DNA of 5,860 bases, from contig CAMOGO010000088.1 of assembly GCA_946614075.1 (NCBI GenBank), forward strand, positions 1-5,860. Direction: 5' to 3'. Both the position numbers and the translations under genes were made by a program. Position 1 is the first letter of the stretch. The number at the start of each line of letters is the position of its first letter. Positions 1-5,860 of the stretch are shown one piece after another. The stretch is from an uncultured Lachnospiraceae bacterium (GTDB taxonomy: Bacteria > Bacillota_A > Clostridia > Lachnospirales > Lachnospiraceae). The notes under the pieces are model-generated. The model saw nothing but the letters and a program-made list of their open reading frames with translations, searched no databases and was not told the origin of the DNA.

Positions 1-116
1 TGTCCTTTTGTTTTTAGCATTTCCCGCGAGAAGTAACAGATCTGGCCGACGAACCCGGCTGCCGGCGATATTTCTCTGGCTTAAATGCCTTTGAGGTCTT
101 TTCGTCCTGCAGACAC
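1..116 (-). pseudogene. Remnant of an AraC-family regulator (helix-turn-helix part), continuing off the left edge
   Basis: Read leftward, codons from 80 down to 3 give AREIS-PAAGF-VGQIC-YFSRE-MLKTKG. This resembles the second helix-turn-helix of AraC/XylS regulators, whose usual pattern is I-A-x-x-V-G-F, then Y-F-S-R, then K-x-x-G. Here I-S-P-A-A-G-F, YFSR and K-T-K-G are all present in order, with one residue more than usual between GF and YF. The same frame upstream (116-84) reads VSAGRKDLKGI and then hits TAA at 81-83. No ATG, GTG or TTG start follows the stop before the motif, and the rest of a ~250-300 residue regulator is absent because the esterase gene lies there. I therefore read it as a decayed gene end. 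The match is by eye over about 26 residues, so chance similarity is possible. Confidence 0.4.
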
Positions 117-124
117 TGCCGCGC

Positions 125-871
125 CTAGGCGGGGCCGAGGACTTTTTCCATGAAGTAGACGATTTGCTTTTTCCACCACGGCCAGTCGTGCGCGACATCC
201 ATCCCCCAGTAATCAAACCACGCATGAATGCCTTTTTCCTTCATGACAGCCTCAAGCTCCCTCGTCTTCGGGATCAGCTCCCATTCCCAGGCGCCCTGGC
301 CAATGCAGAAAATCATCTGTCTTTCATTGTACAAAGGAATGTAGTAATGATCGGCGGGCATATTCCGCAGGAAATCGACGGGCGAGTTATTGTAGACGAT
401 GGAGTCCATGTAGTTACCAAAGAAAAAGTCGGAGCGATAGAAACCGCTTTGGCAGATGCAGGCGTCAAACAGGTCCGGCCGGCGAAGGAAGAAGTTGGCA
501 GCATGGAAGGCGCCCATACTGCAGCCTGTAGTGATCAGGGGGCGGTAATTTTCCGTACGTTCACGGATCATGGGAACCATCTCATCCACGATATAGTGGT
601 ACCAGGCCTCATGTCTGGCAGATCGGCTGGCCCCGTCGCCTCCGAAATTGGACCAGGTCTCCTCGTCAATGGAGTCCGGCGTGATAATCATAAGCTTTCC
701 GGCGTCGATCCATGGACTAAGGACTTCAACCATGCCGAAGTCAGCGTAGTCGCTGTGTTTTCCATTCTGCGGCGCAAAGGCTACCATGATATGTCCGGCG
801 TGACCATAGACACCGCAGGCCATGGTCCGCCCCAAATATTCACTGTAAGTTCGGATTTCTTCGTATTTCAT
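125..871 (-). CDS. Putative serine esterase, alpha/beta-hydrolase fold (esterase D / PF00756-like)
   Basis: This is a 248-residue cytoplasmic protein with no signal peptide or membrane segment. It carries the nucleophile elbow G-C-S-M-G at 116-120 (catalytic Ser118) after the strand RPLITT, and H228 in DVAHDWPWW near the C-terminus is the likely catalytic histidine. The acid is probably E196 or E198 in GQGAWEWE. The arrangement and length fit the PF00756 esterase family, which includes S-formylglutathione hydrolase and feruloyl-esterase relatives; the substrate cannot be told from sequence. Trp and Tyr are frequent (WYHYIVDE, DWPWW). The ATG at 871-869 is supported by AGAGAGGA at 886-879, seven bases upstream. 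Promoter-like hexamers lie at 974-946. The gene is divergent from the small membrane-protein gene and appears monocistronic. No convincing terminator follows it. The triad looks complete, so it is probably active. Confidence 0.88.
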   Translation of the reverse strand: MKYEEIRTYSEYLGRTMACGVYGHAGHIMVAFAPQNGKHSDYADFGMVEVLSPWIDAGKLMIITPDSIDEETWSNFGGDGASRSARHEAWYHYIVDEMVPMIRERTENYRPLITTGCSMGAFHAANFFLRRPDLFDACICQSGFYRSDFFFGNYMDSIVYNNSPVDFLRNMPADHYYIPLYNERQMIFCIGQGAWEWELIPKTRELEAVMKEKGIHAWFDYWGMDVAHDWPWWKKQIVYFMEKVLGPA

Positions 872-945
872 TTTCAGATCCTCTCTTAGCGTACAATCCC
901 AGAATTATCCCCTTCATCAAAAAGCCCTTCCATTTAGCTATATTC

Positions 946-974
946 ATTGTAGTGCATAGGGTTTCTCTTGACAA
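946..974 (-). promoter_or_regulatory. Sigma-A-type promoter for the esterase gene
   Basis: On the minus strand TTGTCA (974-969, five of six to TTGACA) is followed after exactly 17 bases by TACAAT (951-946, five of six to TATAAT). Transcription would begin near 939, giving a leader of about 68 bases before the esterase ATG. The -35 overlaps that of the opposing promoter, so polymerase probably cannot occupy both at once. Confidence 0.6.
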
Positions 975-996
975 GATCGAACGTCTGTTCTACAAT
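968..996 (+). promoter_or_regulatory. Strong sigma-A-type promoter for the small membrane-protein gene
   Basis: A perfect TTGACA (968-973) is followed by a 17-base spacer and TACAAT (991-996, five of six). The start should fall near 1003, which leaves a leader of about 195 bases before the ATG at 1198. The spacer is largely occupied by a LexA-like operator, so the promoter is probably repressed under normal growth. Confidence 0.75.
978..991 (+). promoter_or_regulatory. LexA/DinR-type SOS operator
   Basis: The sequence CGAACGTCTGTTCT contains the perfect inverted repeat GAAC-N4-GTTC (979-990). It matches the Gram-positive SOS box CGAAC-RNRY-GTTCG except at the third central base and the final base. 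It lies in the spacer of the rightward promoter and touches its -10, a position where repressor would block polymerase. Relative to the leftward promoter it lies just upstream of the -35, where it could also interfere. The assignment is by motif only; no lexA gene is in the window. Confidence 0.6.
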
Positions 997-1032
997 AAAA
1001 GAGCGTACTACCCGGGTGCCTGACCGCATGAA

Positions 1033-1068
1033 AGGGACTGGCGCAGGGGGCTTGAGTCCTTGCTTTTT
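1033..1068 (+). terminator. Leader hairpin with T-run (possible attenuator)
   Basis: Bases 1033-1039 pair with 1055-1061 (seven pairs, one G-U) around a 15-base G-rich loop, followed by GC and T5 at 1064-1068. This looks like a weak intrinsic terminator about 65 bases after the predicted start. CCCGG at 1011-1015 could pair with CCGGG at 1069-1073, enclosing the hairpin and the T-run, which might compete with or stabilise it. No known RNA family is recognised. Confidence 0.35.
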
Positions 1069-1108
1069 CCGGGATTTGCCTATATACTTACGGGAGGCAA
1101 AGCATCGT

Positions 1109-1196
1109 ATGAAAGCTTTTGATTAAAAATGGTCTTGCAGCTGTCTTTAGACTTACGGTCTTGATCGCTGCCTTGTTTTGCATACAGGAGGATTGA
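1109..1196 (+). other. Possible 28-codon hydrophobic leader peptide split by a +1 frameshift
   Basis: GGGAGG at 1092-1097 precedes ATG at 1109, but that frame stops at once (MKAFD, TAA at 1124-1126). If one T of the run 1117-1120 were skipped, the ATG would join the open frame 1119-1193 and read MKA-LIKNGLAAVFRL-TVLIAALFCIQED. That is a membrane-helix-like peptide ending at TGA 1194-1196, one base before the ATG of the next gene. The alternative is a TTG start at 1119 with the ribosome-binding site 21 bases away, which is too far. The hydrophobic composition and tight junction suggest a real or recently real small gene. Chance is not excluded. Confidence 0.3.
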
Positions 1197-1197
1197 C

Positions 1198-1509
1198 ATG
1201 AAGGATAAAAATAATCTTTTCTTTCTGATCGGTGGTGTGGTGCTGATTGCGGGTATTATCTGCCATGTGCAGGGGATGGAGCATGGGATTCATATCGCGC
1301 TGGCGGGATTTATCGTATGCTGCATCGGCTTTTTCCGCCTTCTGCATAATCCGGATCCGAACATCGACATGAGTAAGCAGCCGAAGCCGTTCCACGGCGA
1401 TTTCGCGGATAATCCGCGGGCGGGTCTGGGGTGTTCCGGCAGCTGCGGTACCTGCATGAGCAGCGGTGGATGCACTGCTTTAAATCAGCAGGCACGGAGC
1501 AAGAAGTGA
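1198..1509 (+). CDS. Small membrane protein with two helices and a cysteine-rich tail, function unknown
   Basis: I do not recognise this 103-residue protein. It has two membrane helices, about residues 7-24 (LFFLIGGVVLIAGIICHV) and 31-49 (IHIALAGFIVCCIGFFRLL), joined by a short loop QGMEHG. A hydrophilic tail follows. Lysines before helix 1 and R47 with later lysines after helix 2 suggest both ends are cytoplasmic. The tail carries C79, C83, C86 and C92 in a Gly/Ser-rich setting (C-x3-C-x2-C-x5-C), which could bind a metal or form disulfides; further cysteines (C22, C41, C42) lie in or near the helices. The start is supported by a perfect AGGAGG at 1186-1191, six bases before the ATG. It lies downstream of an SOS-type promoter, so it may be damage-induced. 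Small SOS-induced membrane proteins such as the division inhibitor YneA are known in Gram-positives, but this one has no LysM domain and I see no homology to YneA. Confidence 0.8.
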   Translation: MKDKNNLFFLIGGVVLIAGIICHVQGMEHGIHIALAGFIVCCIGFFRLLHNPDPNIDMSKQPKPFHGDFADNPRAGLGCSGSCGTCMSSGGCTALNQQARSKK

Positions 1510-1524
1510 TAGCTCCGGCTTTTT
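1495..1524 (+). terminator. Intrinsic terminator overlapping the stop codon of the small membrane-protein gene
   Basis: CGGAGC (1495-1500) pairs perfectly with GCTCCG (1512-1517) across an 11-base loop that contains the TGA stop (1507-1509). GC and T5 (1520-1524) follow. The six-pair stem is short, so termination may be partial and leave read-through into the topoisomerase genes. Confidence 0.55.
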
Positions 1525-1577
1525 AGGATACATTATGGTATTTTAAGAGCAGGGGATGCCGGTATTGGCATGAGTAC

Positions 1578-1596
1578 AGCGCGTTGGCGCTTTTTT
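1578..1596 (+). terminator. Short hairpin and T6 directly before the topoisomerase B-subunit ribosome-binding site
   Basis: AGCGC (1578-1582) pairs with GCGCT (1587-1591) around GTTG, followed by a T-run to 1596. The ribosome-binding site GAGG starts at the next base (1597). Another five-pair hairpin, ATGCC/GGCAT, lies at 1556-1571. The stem is short for a terminator. Acting as a weak attenuator or simply shaping the leader are both possible. Confidence 0.35.
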
Positions 1597-1607
1597 GAGG
1601 ACTTTAT

Positions 1608-3521
1608 ATGAAGGAAACCTACAATGCCTCCTCGATCACGGTCCTGGAGGGACTGGAAGCCGTGCGCAGACGGCCGGGCATGTATATTGGCAGCGTGGAT
1701 TACAAGGGTGTCAATCACCTGATGTACGAGATCGTTGACAATGCCGTGGACGAGCATCTGGCGGGCTTCTGTACGAGGATCGATGTCACGATCCATGAGG
1801 ACGGCAGCGCGACGGTCCGGGATGACGGCCGCGGCGTGCCGGTCGATATGCACAGTAAGGGAGTATCCGCCGAGCGTGTGATTTTCACGACATTGCACGC
1901 CGGCGGTAAATTTGATTCTGCCTCCTACAAGGTATCGGGTGGTCTGCATGGTGTCGGATCCTCCGTTGTCAACGCGCTTTCTACCTGGCTTGAGGTGAAG
2001 ACCAGCGTGGGCGGGAAGGTCTACCGTGACTTTTACCGGCGGGGCGAGCCGGACCAGGAGCTTGTCGGCGGCCTTTTGCCTCCGATCGGGAAGTCCGGGA
2101 AGTCCGGTACGACGATCTCCTTCCTTCCGGATGAGGAGATTTTCGGACACCATACCTTCAAGGCGTCCGTGATCAAGAGCCGTCTGCATCAGACGGCCTA
2201 TCTGAATCCGAATCTGACCATCTCCTTTACGAATGAGAGATCGGGTGAGGAGGAGTCTCTCGTTTATCATGAGCCGGAGGGCATCAGCGGCTATATCCGC
2301 GAGCTGGACGAGGGGAAGGAGTGCGTCAGCCAGATTATCTCTTACTCCGGAAAGGAGGAGGGGATCGAGGTCGATGTGTGTCTGCAGTTTACGAGGACCT
2401 TCGAGGAGAATATCCTGGGCTACTGCAACAATATTTACACCGCCGAGGGCGGTATGCACCTGACCGGCTTTAAGAACCGCTTCACCACCATCATCAATAA
2501 TTATGCCCGTGAGCTTGGCATCCTGAAGGAGAAGGATGAGAATTTCACCGGTGCCGATACCCGCTGCGGAATGACGGCGATTGTCTCGATCCGCCATCCG
2601 GATCCGATGTTCGAGGGCCAGACCAAGACGAAGCTTGGCAGCGCGGATGCGGCCAAGGCTGTCGCGCAGGTGACGGCTAGACAGCTCCCGCTTTATCTCG
2701 ACAGGAATCTCGAGGAGCTGAAGGAGATCATCCAGTGCGCGACGCGCTCGGCGACGGTCCGGAAAAACCAGCTGAAAAATAAGGAAAATCTCCTGTCCAA
2801 GCCGAAGTATTCCTTTGACTCCAACGGGAAGCTGGCGAACTGCGAGAGCCGCGATGCTTCGAAGTGCGAGATTTTTATCGTCGAGGGTGATTCTGCAGGC
2901 GGCTCGGCGAAGATGGCGAGAAACCGCCGGTATCAGGCGATCATGCCGATCCGCGGCAAGATTCTGAATGTCGAAAAGGCCACCATGGACAAGGTGCTCG
3001 CCAATGCTGAGATCAAGACGATGATCAATGCCTTTGGCTGCGGTTTTTCCGAGGGCCTTGGGAATGATTTTGACATTACGAAGCTCCGCTACGACAAGAT
3101 CATCATCATGGCCGATGCCGACGTCGATGGGGCCCATATCAGTACGCTGCTTCTGACCTTTTTCTACCGGTTCATGCCAGAGCTGATCCAGGAGGGACAT
3201 ATCTATATCGCGATGCCGCCGCTTTACAAGGCAATCCCGGCCCGCGGCGAGGAGGAGTACCTCTACGATGACGATGCTCTGGCGAAGTATCGGAAGGCCC
3301 ACCGGAATTTCAAGCTTCAGCGCTACAAGGGCCTTGGCGAGATGGATGCCGGGCAGCTGTGGGAGACCACGATGGATCCGGAGAGACGCCTTTTAAAGCA
3401 GATCGGGATCGACGATGCAAAGGCGGCCGACCGCCTGACAAGCCTCCTGATGGGCACCGATGTCGAGCCCAGAAGGGTTTATATCCAGGAAAATGCGAAC
3501 TATGCGACGCTTGACGTATAG
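1608..3521 (+). CDS. parE: Type IIA DNA topoisomerase subunit B (ParE/GyrB), probably topoisomerase IV
   Basis: This is the ATP-driven subunit that, with the next gene's product, passes one DNA duplex through another. The 637 residues match the usual ~630-650. The GHKL ATPase domain comes first: E41 and N45 in EIVDNAVDE, D72 in DDGRGVP, GGLHGVG at 111-117, and Q338/K340 of QTKTKLG from the transducer. The TOPRIM domain follows, with EGDSAGGSAK at 426-435 (catalytic E426) and D503, D505, D507 in MADADVDG; the usual residue before DADVDG is Thr, here Ala502. QRYKGLGEMD at 571-580 and a gyrase-like end NYATLDV close the protein. The ATG at 1608 has GAGG seven bases upstream. A possible extended -10 (TGGTATTTT, 1536-1544) without a clear -35 could give it its own promoter. 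ParE rather than GyrB is inferred mainly from the partner subunit and the lack of recF/dnaN neighbours; gyrB remains possible. Confidence 0.93.
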   Translation: MKETYNASSITVLEGLEAVRRRPGMYIGSVDYKGVNHLMYEIVDNAVDEHLAGFCTRIDVTIHEDGSATVRDDGRGVPVDMHSKGVSAERVIFTTLHAGGKFDSASYKVSGGLHGVGSSVVNALSTWLEVKTSVGGKVYRDFYRRGEPDQELVGGLLPPIGKSGKSGTTISFLPDEEIFGHHTFKASVIKSRLHQTAYLNPNLTISFTNERSGEEESLVYHEPEGISGYIRELDEGKECVSQIISYSGKEEGIEVDVCLQFTRTFEENILGYCNNIYTAEGGMHLTGFKNRFTTIINNYARELGILKEKDENFTGADTRCGMTAIVSIRHPDPMFEGQTKTKLGSADAAKAVAQVTARQLPLYLDRNLEELKEIIQCATRSATVRKNQLKNKENLLSKPKYSFDSNGKLANCESRDASKCEIFIVEGDSAGGSAKMARNRRYQAIMPIRGKILNVEKATMDKVLANAEIKTMINAFGCGFSEGLGNDFDITKLRYDKIIIMADADVDGAHISTLLLTFFYRFMPELIQEGHIYIAMPPLYKAIPARGEEEYLYDDDALAKYRKAHRNFKLQRYKGLGEMDAGQLWETTMDPERRLLKQIGIDDAKAADRLTSLLMGTDVEPRRVYIQENANYATLDV

Positions 3522-3525
3522 AGGA
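3520..3525 (+). promoter_or_regulatory. Ribosome-binding site of the A subunit, overlapping the B-subunit stop codon
   Basis: AGAGGA shares bases with the TAG stop (3519-3521) and lies seven bases before the ATG at 3533. The overlap suggests that translation of the two topoisomerase subunits is coupled, which would keep them near equal amounts. Confidence 0.75.
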
Positions 3526-3532
3526 TTGACAA

Positions 3533-5791
3533 ATGGCAAAAAAGAAAGATGATAACTGGACCTCCACGCCGGAGGAGCGGATTCTGAAAACAGAATACAC
3601 CGACGAGATGAGCAAGTCCTACATCGACTACAGCATGAGCGTAATCTGCGCCCGTGCCATTCCGGACGTCCGGGACGGCCTGAAGCCGGTCCAGCGCCGG
3701 ACTTTGTACGCGATGGAGGAGCTGGGTGTTTCCCATGACAAGCCTCACCGCAAGAGCGCCCGTATCGTTGGCGATACGATGGGTAAATACCATCCGCACG
3801 GCGATTCCTCGATCTACGACTGCCTGGTCGTGATGGCGCAGGATTTCAAGAAGGGCGAGATCCTCGTGGACGGGCATGGAAACTTCGGCTCCATCGAGGG
3901 AGACGGCGCAGCTGCCATGCGTTACACAGAGGCGCGGCTCGCGCAGCTGACCGAGGAGACGCTGTTAAAGGATCTGGACAAAAATGTCGTCGATTTCATT
4001 CCGAATTTTGACGAGACAGAGAAAGAGCCGTCGGTCCTCCCTGCCCGTATTCCGAATCTTCTGGTCAATGGCGCCGATGGTATCGCGGTCGGTATGGCGA
4101 CCAGCATCCCCACGCACAACCTGAAAGAGGTCCTGGAGGCAGAGATTGCCTATTTGAAGGATTCGGATATTTCTCTGGAGAAGCTGATGAAGATCATGCC
4201 GGGCCCGGATTTTCCGACGGGCGGTGTGATCGTGAATGCGCAGGACCTGCCGTCGATCTACGAGACCGGCAGCGGGAAGATCCGCGTCCGCGGAAAGATC
4301 GAGTTTGAAAAGGGAGAGGGCCGGACCGGGCGCGACAGCCTGGTGATCACCGAGGTCCCCTACACCATGATCGGCATGGGAATCCCGAAATTCATCACGA
4401 CCCTCGGCGATATGGTCGAGGGGAAGGAGCTCCCGGAGGTCACCGATATCACGAACCAGTCCTCCAAGGAGGGCATCCGCATCGTGCTGACACTGAAAAA
4501 CGGGGCAGATCCGGACGCCGTAAAGAATAAAATCCTGAAGAAGACCAAGCTGGAGGATACCTTTGGCGTGACGATGCTGGCCATCGCGGACGGTGTCCCG
4601 AGGGTCATGGGCCTGTTGCAGATATTGGAGTGCTTCACCGAGTTCCAGGTTGAGGTGAATTCCCGGAAGTATCAGAGCATGCTGGCCAAGGAGCAGGAGA
4701 AGGCCGAGATCCAGGAGGGCCTGATCCGGGCGATCGATATCATCGACGTGATCATCGAGATCATCCGTGGCTCGAAAAACGTCAAGATTGCACGGGATGC
4801 CCTGATGGGCCATCCGGAGCAGGTGAATTTCAAGACGAAGGCAGCCGAGCGCGTCGCGAAGAAGCTGAACTTTACGGAAAAACAGGCCAACGCGATCCTC
4901 GACATGCGCCTGTCCCGCCTGATCGGTCTGGAGCTTCTGGCTCTGCAGAAGGACCAGGAGGAGAGTCTGAAGAAGATCAACCAGTACCAGAAGATCCTGA
5001 ATGACTATGATGCGATGATGAACACCATCATCAAGGATCTGGAAGGCTACAAGAAAAACTTCGGCCATCCGCGCCGGACGCAGATCATTGACGCCGAGCC
5101 TCTGCCGGAGATCAAGGTCGAAAAGATCGACCGGGAGATCGTCTTTACCGCCGACCGGTTTGACTATGGAAAGATTTACGAGCCGGCCTTCTACGAGAAG
5201 AACCGGGAGACCATCGACCGGGACAGTCACGCGGTATTCCGCATGCTCTCCAGTGAGAAGATTTACCTGTTTACCACGGCGGGAAATGTGCACACCATCC
5301 GGGCAGAGGACCTGCCCCTGGTGAAGGGCAGCCAGAAGGGAGTCCCGCTGGATAATGTCTGCAATTACGACAGCCGCAAGGAGAGGATCGCAGCGATCTT
5401 CCCGGAAATGTCGATGCAGATCGAAAAGCTTTTATTTGTGACGACAAAGGGCATGATCAAGGTTGTCGACGGGAAGGAGTTCATCTCCTCACGAAAGACG
5501 ATCGCAGCCACCAAGCTGAATGACGGCGATGAGCTGCTCGCCGTGGAGGCACTTGTTGGTTCCCAGGTTTACCTGGCGACGGAGGAGGGCTTTAGGATCC
5601 GGTTCTCGCTGAGCGAGGTCCCGGAGCAGAAAAAGGCCAGCGCCGGCGTGAGAGCGATCACGCTGGGACCGAAGGACCAGGTATCCCGCATGGCACTGGT
5701 CACCCCGGGCGGCCCGGACTCCCCGGATGCACAGGCAGTCCGCCTTTCCAAGCGCGGCGGCAAGGGAACCAAGGCCCGCAGCACAAAGTAG
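3533..5791 (+). CDS. parC: Type IIA DNA topoisomerase subunit A (ParC/GyrA), probably topoisomerase IV
   Basis: This is the DNA-cleaving subunit. The winged-helix domain holds the active-site pair R130-Y131 in [11 protein letters not shown]; Tyr131 makes the covalent DNA link. The quinolone pocket has S92 and D96 (GDSSIYD), the residues of susceptible enzymes at E. coli GyrA 83 and 87. The tower follows, then the coiled-coil C-gate (about 370-505), then a beta-pinwheel from about 530. Q54 in KPVQRR is ParC-like, since GyrA normally has His there. The first pinwheel blade has YEKNRETID where GyrA would carry the QRRGGKG box needed for wrapping DNA and introducing supercoils. The only RGGKG is at 741-745, eight residues from the end. 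The 752 residues are short for GyrA (~820-870), consistent with about five blades. VDGHGNFGS is more GyrA-like, so gyrA stays possible. The gene starts 11 bases after the B subunit in one operon. No terminator is clear downstream. Confidence 0.94.
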   Translation: MAKKKDDNWTSTPEERILKTEYTDEMSKSYIDYSMSVICARAIPDVRDGLKPVQRRTLYAMEELGVSHDKPHRKSARIVGDTMGKYHPHGDSSIYDCLVVMAQDFKKGEILVDGHGNFGSIEGDGAAAMRYTEARLAQLTEETLLKDLDKNVVDFIPNFDETEKEPSVLPARIPNLLVNGADGIAVGMATSIPTHNLKEVLEAEIAYLKDSDISLEKLMKIMPGPDFPTGGVIVNAQDLPSIYETGSGKIRVRGKIEFEKGEGRTGRDSLVITEVPYTMIGMGIPKFITTLGDMVEGKELPEVTDITNQSSKEGIRIVLTLKNGADPDAVKNKILKKTKLEDTFGVTMLAIADGVPRVMGLLQILECFTEFQVEVNSRKYQSMLAKEQEKAEIQEGLIRAIDIIDVIIEIIRGSKNVKIARDALMGHPEQVNFKTKAAERVAKKLNFTEKQANAILDMRLSRLIGLELLALQKDQEESLKKINQYQKILNDYDAMMNTIIKDLEGYKKNFGHPRRTQIIDAEPLPEIKVEKIDREIVFTADRFDYGKIYEPAFYEKNRETIDRDSHAVFRMLSSEKIYLFTTAGNVHTIRAEDLPLVKGSQKGVPLDNVCNYDSRKERIAAIFPEMSMQIEKLLFVTTKGMIKVVDGKEFISSRKTIAATKLNDGDELLAVEALVGSQVYLATEEGFRIRFSLSEVPEQKKASAGVRAITLGPKDQVSRMALVTPGGPDSPDAQAVRLSKRGGKGTKARSTK

Positions 5792-5860
5792 ATAAGGGAC
5801 AAAGGCAAACACTGCCAGGGCATAACGTCTTTTGATCGTATCTTTTGAAAGGACCATGCC

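Larger units (their letters stand above)
872..1197. other. 326-base divergent control region between the esterase and the small membrane-protein gene
   Basis: This gap holds the ribosome-binding sites of both flanking genes (886-879 minus, 1186-1191 plus), two back-to-back promoters (946-974 minus, 968-996 plus), a LexA-like operator (978-991), a leader hairpin followed by T5 (1033-1068), and a short hydrophobic reading frame just before the rightward gene (1109-1196). I do not recognise a known riboswitch or T-box in it. Confidence 0.7.

Noticed and set aside
164..889. Open frame of 241 codons on the plus strand opposite the esterase
   Set aside because: The minus-strand frame has a clear nucleophile elbow, full esterase length and a good ribosome-binding site. 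The plus-strand product shows no recognisable motif.
904..912. TTATCCCCT, resembling a DnaA box, near topoisomerase genes that often lie by oriC
   Set aside because: It is a single 7-of-9 match with no cluster, no AT-rich unwinding region and no dnaA or dnaN nearby, so an origin is not supported.
886..933. A 15-codon frame in the esterase leader on the minus strand (MEGLFDEGDNSGIVR), with its stop next to the esterase ribosome-binding site
   Set aside because: It has no ribosome-binding site and begins only about six bases after the predicted transcription start, so it is probably chance.
1028..1129. A 33-codon frame on the plus strand (starts MKGTGAGGLS)
   Set aside because: There is no good ribosome-binding site before it, its composition is unremarkable, and it lies across the leader hairpin.
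2091..2108. Tandem 9-base repeat AAGTCCGGG/AAGTCCGGT inside the B-subunit gene
   Set aside because: It encodes KSGKSG in a loop whose length is normal for the family, so it is probably ordinary codon repetition.
1533..3302. Open frame of 589 codons on the minus strand opposite the topoisomerase B subunit
   Set aside because: It is an antisense shadow caused by GC-rich codon bias in a highly conserved gene; its translation is Arg/Leu/Asp-rich with no motifs.
3965..5293. Open frame of 442 codons on the minus strand opposite the topoisomerase A subunit
   Set aside because: It is an antisense shadow of a conserved coding region, with low-complexity Leu/Asp/Arg composition.
5804..5830. Hairpin GGCA/TGCC with a later T-run after the A subunit
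   Set aside because: The stem has only four pairs and the T-run is not adjacent, so it is not a convincing terminator.
5848..5858. AAAGGA followed by ATG at 5856, possibly the start of a following gene
   Set aside because: The spacing is too short for a confident ribosome-binding site and only five bases of any gene would be visible.

Overview
The window looks like chromosome from a fairly GC-rich Clostridia species, probably Lachnospiraceae. This is inferred from the Gram-positive ribosome-binding sites, the GAAC-N4-GTTC SOS-type operator and the topoisomerase sequences; no rRNA or other taxonomic marker is present.

Left part (1-871, leftward). The first ~80 bases read, on the minus strand, as part of an AraC-type helix-turn-helix with no start codon and an in-frame stop just before it, so probably a gene remnant. 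Next is an intact 248-residue serine esterase of the alpha/beta-hydrolase fold (125-871, minus).

Middle (872-1607). The 326-base gap between the esterase and the next rightward gene holds the most interesting regulatory structure. Two sigma-A-type promoters stand back to back with overlapping -35 hexamers, symmetric about base 971. Both have the -10 TACAAT and a 17-base spacer. A LexA/DinR-like operator core fills the spacer of the rightward promoter. That promoter should make a ~195-base leader with a hairpin plus T-run, a possibly frameshifted 28-codon hydrophobic peptide, and then a 103-residue two-helix membrane protein with a Cys-rich tail. A hairpin terminator overlaps the stop codon of this small gene, and a second short hairpin sits against the ribosome-binding site of the following gene.

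Right part (1608-5791, rightward). A two-gene operon encodes both subunits of a type IIA DNA topoisomerase: an ATPase/TOPRIM subunit (637 residues) and a DNA-cleaving subunit (752 residues), 11 bases apart. I lean to topoisomerase IV (parE-parC). The A subunit has Gln where GyrA has His in the KPV-x-RR motif, and it lacks the canonical GyrA box at the start of its C-terminal domain. No dnaA, dnaN or recF lies beside the pair. Several features are gyrase-like, so gyrB/gyrA is the live alternative. The last 69 bases contain no clear terminator or gene.

The main new hypothesis is that an SOS-type switch drives the small membrane protein, and perhaps by read-through the topoisomerase operon, while the same region drives the esterase in the other direction. 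The topoisomerase genes themselves are ordinary.
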